DNA of 64,000 nt, taken from Pseudomonas oryzihabitans (GTDB lineage Bacteria; Pseudomonadota; Gammaproteobacteria; Pseudomonadales; Pseudomonadaceae). Positions within the stretch are counted from its first letter, which is position 1, and each line of letters begins with the position of its first letter. Below, in pieces: positions 18,604-25,444 of the stretch. The translations under genes were made by a program, and so were the position numbers. The stretch covers positions 1,839,001 through 1,903,000 of the forward strand of contig NZ_CP013987.1 of assembly GCF_001518815.1 (NCBI RefSeq), in the 5' to 3' direction. The notes beneath the pieces were generated by a model. The model saw nothing but the letters and a program-made list of their open reading frames with translations. It did no database searches and was not told where the DNA came from.

Positions 18604-19140
18604 CTATTGTACGTAGGGATAGTACGTAAGATTTTTGCCTTCTTTGCGAGAGTTCGGCCAGGCTGAAAGCGAATCGCCCCGCTCAAAAGCCGCCATTGCC
18701 CAACGTCTGATCTGAATTGGTCTGTCTGAATACGGAAGCAAATCGTTCTGCTGGTAGAGGCTAGTAAGCCCTCGCATTGCCAGCACCAAGTCTTCATTTG
18801 CGGCTTTCAGGTATCGCTGTTCAGCATAGCCAAGGTTTTTCTCAACACCTTTGCCTTTCTTGTACGCATTGCCGACCATTTAATTACCCGACATTTGCTC
18901 TTAGTTAGCAGCAAGCTTGTAATATTTGAAAGCCTTCTGAGGGGCTTTGAAACCTTCGCTTTCGTAAATTATTCCAAGCTCTGTCTGCACACGAACGACA
19001 CCCTTGCCTGCCAAAGGCGTAAAGATTTTAATAGCTTTAGGTTTGTCCTTTACTTTGATAGCAGCCCAACCATCCTCGAATGAGAGTGGCTTGCAGGCAA
19101 CCAAAAAAATAGCAAAGGAAATTAAAGCTAATTTTTTCAC
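18604..19140 (-). pseudogene. Sel1-repeat lipoprotein interrupted by two stop codons
   Basis: Starting from the GTG at 19138-19140 (AGGG eight bases upstream), 79 codons encode a lipoprotein signal with lipobox LVAC followed by KAFKYYKLAAN. Then come TAA (18901-18903), six codons, and another TAA (18880-18882), after which the same frame resumes with MVGNAYKKGKGVEKNLGYAEQRYLKAANE, which has Sel1 (TPR-like) character. The two halves make one Sel1 lipoprotein when joined. The stops could instead mean two short proteins, but the split is in the middle of a repeat, so decay is the simpler reading. AT-rich codon use sets it apart from the core genes. Confidence 0.6.
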
Positions 19141-19207
19141 ATCGATACCCTATTTGGCTGGGGTTAAGCCCAGCCAATCCATGAATAGAAAAATTAGGCG
19201 AATTTTT

Positions 19208-19843
19208 CTATTTTGGCGGCAAAAAAGTCTTTTTGGCAATGTTGCCGATGGAATTAGTCGTTACGCTATCGAAGGTCCCGCCGACAATTCCGCCCAAAAT
19301 AGGAACCATTTTTGTCAAGTTAAAGACGCCTGTCGTGCCAGCCTTAGTAACTAGGCGGAAACCAACTTTGGCGTTGATTGCTTTGATAGTTTCTTTTGAA
19401 AGGTTTTTGATAAAGCTCTGAGTCATCTTGGCTCCAATTTGGATTCCAACGTCTTTCAAAATGTCAACAGAAGCTGTTCCTACCAAACACAAATAAACCA
19501 TTGCCTTGACTTGATCGCTTTTCAAGTCGTAGCCGCCCATATGGGCAATTGCTGTCACCATGCGAATTTGAACGTATAGGACACTAGTGATGTTTGCAGG
19601 GATGGCGACTGGCAGTGTGATTATACCGCCCAATCCAGTAACGAATCCTGACGCCCCGGCTTTACTGTTTTGCCAGCGAATGAGCGAGTCAGCGCATTTA
19701 TGCAAATTTGTTTCTTTTGAGGTGTAGTCGCTAGCCATCTCTGCAGCTGAACCTAAGCCAGTAACGCCGTCCACCGCTTTGTCATATGCCCAGTCTAGAA
19801 CCGCCATCATCTTGCTTGGTGTAATTTCTTTTCCCGTGCTCAT
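19208..19843 (-). CDS. EcsC family protein
   Basis: 211 residues. The glycine-rich hydrophobic core GGIITLPVAIPANITSVLYVQIRMVTAIAHMGGYDL and the later KMVPILGGIVGGTFD match the EcsC family. That family is named after a Bacillus protein encoded with an ABC transporter; its biochemical role is unknown, and several relatives look membrane-associated. The ATG at 19841-19843 has AAGGA six bases upstream. Base composition is lower in GC than the flanking core. The neighbours are the broken Sel1 lipoprotein and a GIY-YIG protein on the same strand. Confidence 0.75.
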   Translation of the reverse strand: MSTGKEITPSKMMAVLDWAYDKAVDGVTGLGSAAEMASDYTSKETNLHKCADSLIRWQNSKAGASGFVTGLGGIITLPVAIPANITSVLYVQIRMVTAIAHMGGYDLKSDQVKAMVYLCLVGTASVDILKDVGIQIGAKMTQSFIKNLSKETIKAINAKVGFRLVTKAGTTGVFNLTKMVPILGGIVGGTFDSVTTNSIGNIAKKTFLPPK

Positions 19844-19969
19844 GCAAATTCCTTAATTCACGACTGTCTGTTGGATTAGAGATGCCATCGCGTTTGGCAC
19901 CAAAACCCTATGGTTATCGACGATTCGGATAAAACCTTGAGTCGGTAGCGACGGTCCAAAGGGGCGTCA

Positions 19970-20794
19970 TCAATTACCGTTCAAACCGCTGTCGCGGGTC
20001 AATAGGCGGCGCTTCCAGTGAATCTCCTTCTCTATCATCTCCTCTTTGCCTGTGTGCTTGTCAGCGATTTCGAGGATGCTGAATCTGAAATTTTCAGCGA
20101 AATCCTTGCCGCGCTTGGTGTGTAGATCTCGAATGCGTGTATTGCCGCCGTGCCCGCTATTGGCATAGTTCGACCATCGATCCCATAGACCGCCTGTCCC
20201 GGTCGCTGAGCCTACGTATAGCTGTTCTTCATCTTTGGTGCGGTCTGAGATTAGGTAGACGCCGGCCACGCTGGAGAGGGCTGTTTGCCACGATTCCAGG
20301 CCTTGGCCGACGATGATCTTCAACTCACCATGGGATACGTCCACCTCCCTGAAGCCAGGGAATCTACCAACCGTCATCGGCTTTTCAAGGATGGAGGACA
20401 TAACCATGCTTTTCAGGCACGTTTCGAGCCATAGGTAATTCATTCGGGGCTTCGTGTAGTCGAGGATCAAACGTCCTTCCAGCTCGGCAAATTCTGGTAC
20501 GCGGCGATAGTCGTAAACGAAGTCACGTTTCTCCTTTTTAGTCTTCGTGTCATTCAGTTTCATAGAGTCGTATACACCAGCCAGAAGCCATTTCTTGGTG
20601 CCGGGGAGCTCGACCAATCCAATGACGTACTTACACTCAAAATTCCTGCGGGACTGCCACGATTGCCACTCATCAAAATCCCCCGCTAGGTAGACGTCCA
20701 TAGGGTGCTCAATCCCATTGTGCTGAGCGAGATGCACCTTGGTGTTTTGGGCGGTGAGGGAAGGTAAAAGGCTGGTGAGAAGCTGAATCAGCAT
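19970..20794 (-). CDS. GIY-YIG domain protein with an uncharacterised N-terminal half
   Basis: 274 residues. Residues ~178-210 carry the nuclease core: GVYLI, then LYVGSATG and GLWDRW, matching the GIY-YIG pattern with its arginine; a candidate metal-binding glutamate is in MIEKEIHWKRRLL near the end. Residues 1-165 (with WQSWQSRRNFECKYVIGLVEL and FVYDYRRVPEFAELEGRLIL) match nothing I recognise but could be a substrate- or modification-recognition domain. No helix-turn-helix is evident. No Shine-Dalgarno is clear at the ATG, so the start is uncertain. It could be a restriction-type or homing-like nuclease, or a cargo gene of the island. Confidence 0.7.
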   Translation of the reverse strand: MLIQLLTSLLPSLTAQNTKVHLAQHNGIEHPMDVYLAGDFDEWQSWQSRRNFECKYVIGLVELPGTKKWLLAGVYDSMKLNDTKTKKEKRDFVYDYRRVPEFAELEGRLILDYTKPRMNYLWLETCLKSMVMSSILEKPMTVGRFPGFREVDVSHGELKIIVGQGLESWQTALSSVAGVYLISDRTKDEEQLYVGSATGTGGLWDRWSNYANSGHGGNTRIRDLHTKRGKDFAENFRFSILEIADKHTGKEEMIEKEIHWKRRLLTRDSGLNGN

Positions 20795-21059
20795 GAGGTT
20801 GCTCTGGTGAGTTTATGGGCGGCGACCGCTAACGATTCACTCGAATAGCGCAGGGAATCAACGTCAAAGTTCAGGAATGGTTGGTTACGCGGCGCCGTCC
20901 TCGCGGCCCCGTAGTTTGTGAGACCAATATGTGTTGTAGAGCTTTGGCTTCTTTTGAAAGTGGATGCATCTCTTGACCTCCTGCAACTGGCTATGGACAG
21001 ACTCACTCGTTTGAAGTGAAATTTAGTATGCTTAAAAAATTTAGAAGATAAATTAGTAA
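20795..21059. other. Gap without a supported gene
   Basis: About 265 bases between the GIY-YIG gene and the next small frame. A 72-codon frame on the minus strand (20788-21006) is open but has no recognisable motif and overlaps the GIY-YIG start. The rightmost 60 bases are very AT-rich and may hold the promoter for the minus-strand genes. Confidence 0.4.
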
Positions 21060-21269
21060 TTACCTGAATCTTTCCTCAGGTTGCTGTGTGGTCAAGCGCA
21101 TAACGTTTTCATCAGAATTACGTAAAAATTTGTAAAAAACAGGGATTAACCAGTCGCTTTTTCGTTTTGCATACAGTTGATCTTGAACTGCTTCAATGGA
21201 TTTATAAATTTCAGCGTCGTTATGGTTCTCCGCTGCATTGATAAGTGATTGATCCAGGCATTCAAGCAA
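21060..21269 (-). CDS. Small hypothetical protein (possible remnant)
   Basis: 69 codons from a TTG; no ATG or GTG exists upstream before a stop. The product (NAAENHNDAEIYKSIEAVQDQL..., DWLIPVFYKFLRNS) reads like the C-terminal part of a helical soluble protein. AT-rich composition suggests foreign origin. I do not recognise a family. The poor start argues for a truncated gene. Confidence 0.3.
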   Translation of the reverse strand: MLECLDQSLINAAENHNDAEIYKSIEAVQDQLYAKRKSDWLIPVFYKFLRNSDENVMRLTTQQPEERFR

Positions 21270-21360
21270 CCGTTCTGAATTGGAAATAGAGGCTTTATTT
21301 TATTTTAGGGTATTGTAACTATAGTCCAAGATTGGACCAAGCAAAGCAGTCAAATTCGTA
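21270..21360. other. AT-rich gap
   Basis: No gene, RNA or repeat seen. It contains an A/T-rich run around 21298-21305. Confidence 0.3.
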
Positions 21361-21716
21361 ATGATTGCCGATGTAGAGAGGTCAATCGCAAAGCAAAAGC
21401 TGACATCTGCACGGCTGCGATTGCGACCGAGACGGGCAGAGAACTAAAGATCATCAAGACACTCACGTCGGGTGACATGCCTGAGGTTGGCTACACACGG
21501 CATGACGGGGACAAATTCCGTTACCGCTGTCGTGTGGAGGGTAATCGGGTGGTTTGGCAGGCATATTTTCCTGACCGGTCAGCGTGGGGACGTTGGAGGA
21601 ACAGCTCTGACGATGCGGTGCTTACCTTTCAGGCAGATTCAGAAAAGCTATCTATTTCCAGTAGCATGACCGGGATCACCGACACCTACCGGAAGAAAGC
21701 CTTCGGTAAGCGCTGA
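21361..21716 (+). pseudogene. Hypothetical protein with an apparent 5' frameshift
   Basis: The frame ending at 21716 is open from 21309 and reads KADICTAAIATETGRELKII... MPEVGYTRHDGDKFRYRCRVEGNRVVWQAYF. The first ATG in this frame is at 21477, which would cut off the CTAAIATETGR stretch. I recall that stretch near the N-terminus of small secreted proteins in other Pseudomonas genomes (consensus roughly CKAAIxxxMGR). A possible original start is the ATG at 21361 in the neighbouring frame, so one base change could have broken the gene. Alternatively a 79-residue protein starts at 21477. Function is unknown. Confidence 0.35.
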
Positions 21717-21746
21717 TCAGTCAAACGAAGCGGATGGCCCCTTGAT

Positions 21747-21947
21747 TCAATGAAGAGTCGTTCGCTTCCGCTCAAGCAGAATTTCCAAGGTTTCAACGTC
21801 CTTGATTTGCTGGGCAAGCCGATTGAATTGATGCGTCAGCCAGTGACGGCTTGACTCGACATGGCGTCGGCGTCGCTCGATCTCCCGCTCCAACTCAGGC
21901 AGTGACTTCTGATCCATCGTTTCTAGGTCGGGACTGCGGTAGGGCAT
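21747..21947 (-). CDS. Small coiled-coil hypothetical protein
   Basis: 66 residues, mostly one charged heptad-like helix (SLPELEREIERRRRHVESS ... QQIKDVETLEILLERKR). The ATG at 21945-21947 was preferred because AAGGA lies eight bases upstream; the frame is open 11 codons further. No family recognised. GC content returns to core-like values here. Confidence 0.5.
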   Translation of the reverse strand: MPYRSPDLETMDQKSLPELEREIERRRRHVESSRHWLTHQFNRLAQQIKDVETLEILLERKRTTLH

Positions 21948-22028
21948 CTCATGCGTCCTTGCATGGTGGCTAACTGGCATCGCGTACCATGCCGAGGTTG
22001 GCCTTCGGTTTACAGTCCGCCAAATACC

Positions 22029-22064
22029 AAAACCCCGAGTGTGCGAGGCACCTCGGGGTTTTTA
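22029..22064 (-). terminator. Intrinsic terminator downstream of the 22078-22368 gene
   Basis: AACCCCGAG (22031-22039) pairs with CTCGGGGTT (22052-22060). Read on the minus strand it is followed by a short T-run (TTTTGG), and on the plus strand by TTTTA, so it may work both ways. Confidence 0.75.
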
Positions 22065-22077
22065 TTGCCTACGCCTT

Positions 22078-22368
22078 CTAACCTGCCTTGCTTCTGCTCG
22101 AGTCGACGTCTGGGGCCGTAGGCGCTTCCTCGGCGTCTGCATGGGGCAGGCGCTGGCTGGAAAACTCCTGCAGCCGCTGGTAATGGGTCAGCCAGAAGCC
22201 CAGTTCCAGGTTTAGGGTTTTGAGCTCGAAAGCGGTGAGTGTTGAAGGCCCTTTGGAAATTGCCTTTCCCGCAAGGTCGATGGCTGCCAGTTGCCCGGCC
22301 GTGCGAGCGGGACAGTTTCTGATGGCGTAACGGAGTGCCTCTCTAAAGTCGCTATCCAGGCCAGGCAT
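22078..22368 (-). CDS. Hypothetical protein, 96 residues
   Basis: A soluble, mainly helical protein with the stretches MPGLDSDFREALRYAIRN and LNLELGFWLTHYQRLQEF and an acidic, disordered C-terminus. The ATG at 22366-22368 has AAGGA seven bases upstream, and a terminator follows the stop codon, so expression is likely. I do not recognise the family. Confidence 0.55.
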   Translation of the reverse strand: MPGLDSDFREALRYAIRNCPARTAGQLAAIDLAGKAISKGPSTLTAFELKTLNLELGFWLTHYQRLQEFSSQRLPHADAEEAPTAPDVDSSRSKAG

Positions 22369-22952
22369 AAAAAAGTCCTTGAATGACTAAGAGGATTTAG
22401 CATGTAGCCGTGCATCGAACGCCATCGGGTAGCGGACATGCCAACTTCTATCCGCGGCTGATCTGGCTTGGACGCAGCGGTTCGGGACTTGAATGGACCG
22501 TGGCCAACTGGTTGTCACCGCTGCATTTTCGGCTACCGGTGGATAGCGAAGTTGTTTGCATACTAGATAGCTGGCAAGGCGGTTGCGCGGGCTTTTTTAC
22601 CTGGGTAGATAAGCGGTGCAAGAACCTGTACGCGGCCTGTACCCGGCTCTAAATCCAGGGTTTGCTTGGCTGGACCGCTAATAATCCGGCGATTCGCAGG
22701 CGTTTTTCTTATATAGGATTTGGACGAAGCCGCTGTCACCTGAGCGCTGTTAGATCCCTTGACCTTGGTGTTCATCATCGCCGCAAGCCGTCGAGCGGTA
22801 GCCTGGAAAGCCCGGGAATGGCTGGACGCTCTGGGCAAATGGGGCGATGCTGAAAACGTACGCCACAGAGCGTGCGATCCCAAGGGCCGAGCGGCAAGCT
22901 GCGGGCCTTTGAAGATGGCTTCGGCGTATAACAATAAAAGAGGAGTCGAGCG
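22369..22952. other. 580-bp stretch without a convincing gene
   Basis: Frames of 80 codons (plus, 22410-22652) and 123 codons (minus, 22563-22934) are open, but neither has a ribosome binding site, a known motif or third-position GC bias typical of the genome. It could be decayed coding DNA. The promoter of the next gene should lie near its right end. Confidence 0.4.
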
Positions 22953-23414
22953 ATGTTCTACAAGGTCAGCGTGTATTCACGGCCTGAAGATCGTGGGCTG
23001 CTGGTGTGGCGATGGAAGAAGCAATTTCTGGGTGAGTGGGTGGAGTCGCGTCAGGAGTTCGAAGATTGCGACCACTGCGTCCATCATGCCTTGCAGGATG
23101 CCAAGGGGCAGAGCGTTCATCTTGAGACGGATCGCTGCACCCTGTATCGCTACCGCTTCGAAAGCATGTTGCACCAGTATGGCAGTTGCTACTGCCTGAG
23201 CGGTGGTCGATCGGCCGAGGCGGTGCTGGACCTCATCGCTCAGATCGAAGAGCGCCACAATGTCATAGTGCTGTGCAACGGCCAGCCCTTCTTCGCCCAC
23301 TATCGGGCGGATCTGCAGGCGGAAGGGACGCTCGCTCCTGAGCTTTGGCAAGGCGTGGAATGGCGCGGATTGGAAGGGCGCTTCGAGTATGCCCGCAATC
23401 GCAAGAGGCCCTGA
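22953..23414 (+). CDS. Hypothetical protein, 153 residues
   Basis: The ATG follows AGAGGAGTCGAGCG, a strong ribosome binding site, and codon use is core-like. The product has several cysteine/histidine clusters (DCDHCVHHAL; GSCYCLSGG) and the stretch NVIVLCNGQPFFAHYRADL. It is soluble with no signal peptide. I do not recognise the family. Its 3' end is overlapped tail-to-tail by the present long reading frame of the RsmN-like gene. Confidence 0.55.
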   Translation: MFYKVSVYSRPEDRGLLVWRWKKQFLGEWVESRQEFEDCDHCVHHALQDAKGQSVHLETDRCTLYRYRFESMLHQYGSCYCLSGGRSAEAVLDLIAQIEERHNVIVLCNGQPFFAHYRADLQAEGTLAPELWQGVEWRGLEGRFEYARNRKRP

Positions 23415-23676
23415 TCGTTGTAGTGCGGAACGCAGAAAGGGTCAGAGTGGCAGCCGCTCCTGATGCATGATGCATGATGCATGATGCATGATGCATGATG
23501 CTGATGTCGGCTGGAGCCTGAATGCCCAACTGGACGCGATCGCCCTGCAACTTGAGAACGCGGATGTTGATGCGGCCATTGAACAGCTGGTCCAGCACCT
23601 CTTCTTCATCCGCTTCCGGTCTAAGGAATAGATTGATGATTTCGTCGGTGCGCCAGGTCAGTACCAGATAAGACAT
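23263..23676 (-). CDS. RsmN/RsmF-like CsrA-family protein with a repeat-extended C-terminus
   Basis: 137 residues as sequenced. Residues 1-60 (MSYLVLTWRTDEIINL, an inserted helix PEADEEEVLDQLFNG, then RINIRVLKLQGDRVQLGIQAPADISI) align with the RsmN/RsmF branch of the CsrA RNA-binding regulators, which have a helix between strands 2 and 3. The arginine used by CsrA/RsmA to bind GGA RNA (xxRxGIxAP) is a glutamine here (VQLGIQAP). From residue 61 the protein is HHASCIM repeats coded by a 7-bp tandem repeat, then ~60 residues of unrelated tail reading antisense into the neighbouring gene. A normal RsmN ends about residue 70. Start ATG at 23674-23676, with AGGG six bases upstream. Confidence 0.65.
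   Translation of the reverse strand: MSYLVLTWRTDEIINLFLRPEADEEEVLDQLFNGRINIRVLKLQGDRVQLGIQAPADISIMHHASCIMHHASGAAATLTLSAFRTTTIRASCDCGHTRSALPIRAIPRLAKAQERASLPPADPPDSGRRRAGRCTAL
23461..23501. repeat. 7-bp tandem repeat (TGATGCA, 5.9 copies)
   Basis: Five perfect copies of TGATGCA followed by TGATGC. It sits inside the RsmN-like frame directly after the conserved domain. Because seven is not a multiple of three, each gain or loss of a copy changes the reading frame of everything downstream. There is no spacer structure, so it is not a CRISPR array. Confidence 0.95.
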
Positions 23677-23757
23677 GAGCATCCCTGCCATGAATTTCGT
23701 GACTCGATGATTGCCAGTTCCCCACCGGGTGATAGCCAGTAGGCAGCTTGTCAGGCT

Positions 23758-24024
23758 CTAGTATCGCAGTCTGCGGCGATTCGTAGCCCGGTAGCGACGT
23801 TCTAACTGCCACCTTCTCCCGATAAAGCCCGCTATTCCTGCCAGTACCGTTGCCAGGTTGACGGCATTGGTCGGGCGGCTGCCGTGGTAGCCGGCGATCA
23901 CCACCACCAGCGTCGCTAGAGCCCAGATGACAATGGTGGCCGCGACGGCTACAGCCATTTCGTTGAGTTCGGGGCGTTGCCCTTGCTGCGGGTGGCAGAA
24001 GGGATTTTCGTATTCGTCCGACAT
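23758..24024 (-). CDS. Small membrane protein, hypothetical
   Basis: 88 residues with two hydrophobic segments (about residues 23-47, MAVAVAATIVIWALATLVVVIAG by position; about 57-73, AVNLATVLAGIAGFIGR) and an arginine-rich C-terminus. The ATG at 24022-24024 has GGAG six bases upstream, better than the first start in the frame at 24039. No family recognised. Confidence 0.5.
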   Translation of the reverse strand: MSDEYENPFCHPQQGQRPELNEMAVAVAATIVIWALATLVVVIAGYHGSRPTNAVNLATVLAGIAGFIGRRWQLERRYRATNRRRLRY

Positions 24025-24150
24025 GGAGTACTCCGGCAAACGTTCTTGTTGGAGAGTATTGCCAAGAACCTTATCGGCAGATGATGAAGAGTCTGGATCG
24101 AATCGATAGCGCGATCAGCGAAATCTTTGTCGGGCGGATGGAGGGTACTC

Positions 24151-24285
24151 GTGGAGCCCTGGGTGGTCAGCGTGGACGGTATGGGGGCCATCTCCCTAGC
24201 GAGCGACGCGTTCGAAAGGGTAGTCACCAGTACGCACGACGAGGCGTGGGCGTCGTGGTGTGCGGCGAGTGCCGCCCGGCGGTAG
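24151..24285 (+). CDS. Possible 44-residue small protein
   Basis: GTG start with GGAGGGT about five bases upstream. It reads VEPWVVSVDGMGAISLASDAF then ERVVTSTHDEAWASWCAASAARR and stops at TAG. The amino acid mix and G/C third positions look coding, and no other frame here does. No family recognised. Confidence 0.35.
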   Translation: MEPWVVSVDGMGAISLASDAFERVVTSTHDEAWASWCAASAARR

Positions 24286-24309
24286 TCGTCCGCCGGGATC
24301 CTGGCCGGC

Positions 24310-25194
24310 TCAGCGCGTGGCTTCGTCGCGCTCGAACAGGCTCCAGCAGCGATCAAAGTCCGCCTGCCAATCCGGCAGGGCAGTGGGCAATACCGCCGCG
24401 ACCTTGCTGCAGTCCAGCCGCGAATAGAGCGGGCGGGTTGCCGGGGTAGGGTAGTGCTCGGTGGTAGTGGGATAGAGGCGGGCACGCAATTCGCCACGCT
24501 GCTCCAAGCGCTCGGCGATGGCCGCGGCAAAACCGTACCAGGAGGTTTGCCCTGCATTGGTAAGGTGATAGAGGCCGCCCACATCGCCTCGTTCGAGCAG
24601 CCGCTCGACCAGCTGGCGCGTGGCTGTGGCTATCGTTGGCGCCCAGGTCGGGGCACCCTGTTGGTCATCCACCACATGCAGCTCATCCCGCTCCGCCAGC
24701 AGGCGGCGCATGGTGTTGAAAAAGCACTGACCATCATGGGAATAGACCCAGGAGGTGCGCAGGACTAGGGCGCGACCACCCGCCGCCAGCACAGCCTGCT
24801 CGCCCGCCAGCTTGGAGCGCCCATAAACGCTCAGGGGGGCAGGGGCGCAGTCTTCCGTATAGGGACGACGACGCGTACCGTCGAAGACATAGTCGGACGA
24901 GTAGTGGACAAAGGGGATGCCTCTGTCCTTCGCCAGTTCCGCCAGAATCTGCGGGGCTCTCACATTGATGGCCTCGGCGCGCTCAACTTCCTCTTCGGCT
25001 TGATCCACGGCGGTGTAGGCCGCGGCATTGAGGATGAGGTCGGGTGCCAAGCCGTCGAAGGCTTTACGTAGGATGGCGGTCTGAGCGAGGTCCAGATCCG
25101 CTTGGCCCAGGACGGTCAACTGATGGGTGCTACCGAACTCACGCTGGAGGGCGCGCGAAACTTGGCCGGAACGGCCAGTGATTACAATATTCAT
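24310..25194 (-). CDS. rfbD: dTDP-4-dehydrorhamnose reductase
   Basis: 294 residues, extended SDR with Rossmann motif ITGRSGQVSRAL (the usual GxxGQLG is slightly altered), catalytic YGRSK and the family stretches NAAAYTAVDQAE and VHYSSDYVFDGT. It makes dTDP-L-rhamnose for surface polysaccharide. rfbA, rfbB and rfbC are absent from the surroundings, so the rest of the pathway must be elsewhere or this is an extra copy. No strong Shine-Dalgarno at the ATG. Confidence 0.9.
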   Translation of the reverse strand: MNIVITGRSGQVSRALQREFGSTHQLTVLGQADLDLAQTAILRKAFDGLAPDLILNAAAYTAVDQAEEEVERAEAINVRAPQILAELAKDRGIPFVHYSSDYVFDGTRRRPYTEDCAPAPLSVYGRSKLAGEQAVLAAGGRALVLRTSWVYSHDGQCFFNTMRRLLAERDELHVVDDQQGAPTWAPTIATATRQLVERLLERGDVGGLYHLTNAGQTSWYGFAAAIAERLEQRGELRARLYPTTTEHYPTPATRPLYSRLDCSKVAAVLPTALPDWQADFDRCWSLFERDEATR

Positions 25195-25444
25195 GAAACC
25201 ATGCCTGGATGCCTTCGGCTGAGGGCATACGTCCTATAAATCGATTCCTGAAAAGCCCAAGGCTTTTCCCGCACGAAACGAAACCTGCCGCCTTTGGCGA
25301 CAAATCTGGTTTTCCGGTCATCTTTCCGGGGAAAGATGGCAGCCGCTGGCTATGGCGGAGTGGGCATCGACTGGAGGGACGTAGCGGTCATGGTAAGACT
25401 CGATGAGGAAGTACGCGGCTAGGACTGCCGTCTGTCGGCGGAGT
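25195..25444. other. Gap between rfbD and the AAA+ gene
   Basis: About 250 bases with small imperfect palindromes, for example ATGCCTTCGGCTGAGGGCAT (25209-25228) and GAAAAGCCCAAGGCTTTTC (25251-25269). No gene is supported. It should hold the rfbD promoter on the minus strand. Confidence 0.4.

Noticed and set aside
20788..21006. 72-codon minus-strand frame
   Set aside because: Serine/arginine-rich, no motif, overlaps the GIY-YIG start; not supported.
22410..22652. 80-codon plus-strand frame
   Set aside because: No ribosome binding site or motif; probably chance.
22563..22934. 123-codon minus-strand frame, including an inner start at 22778
   Set aside because: No ribosome binding site, no recognisable family, mixed composition.
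23461..23501. CRISPR-like repeat
   Set aside because: Seven-base units without spacers; it is a simple tandem repeat.
18520..24300. Direct repeat of the tRNA-Ser 3' end as an att site
   Set aside because: I searched by eye for GGTTCAAATCCC and TATCTCTCCGCCA downstream and saw no second copy; no integrase gene is present.
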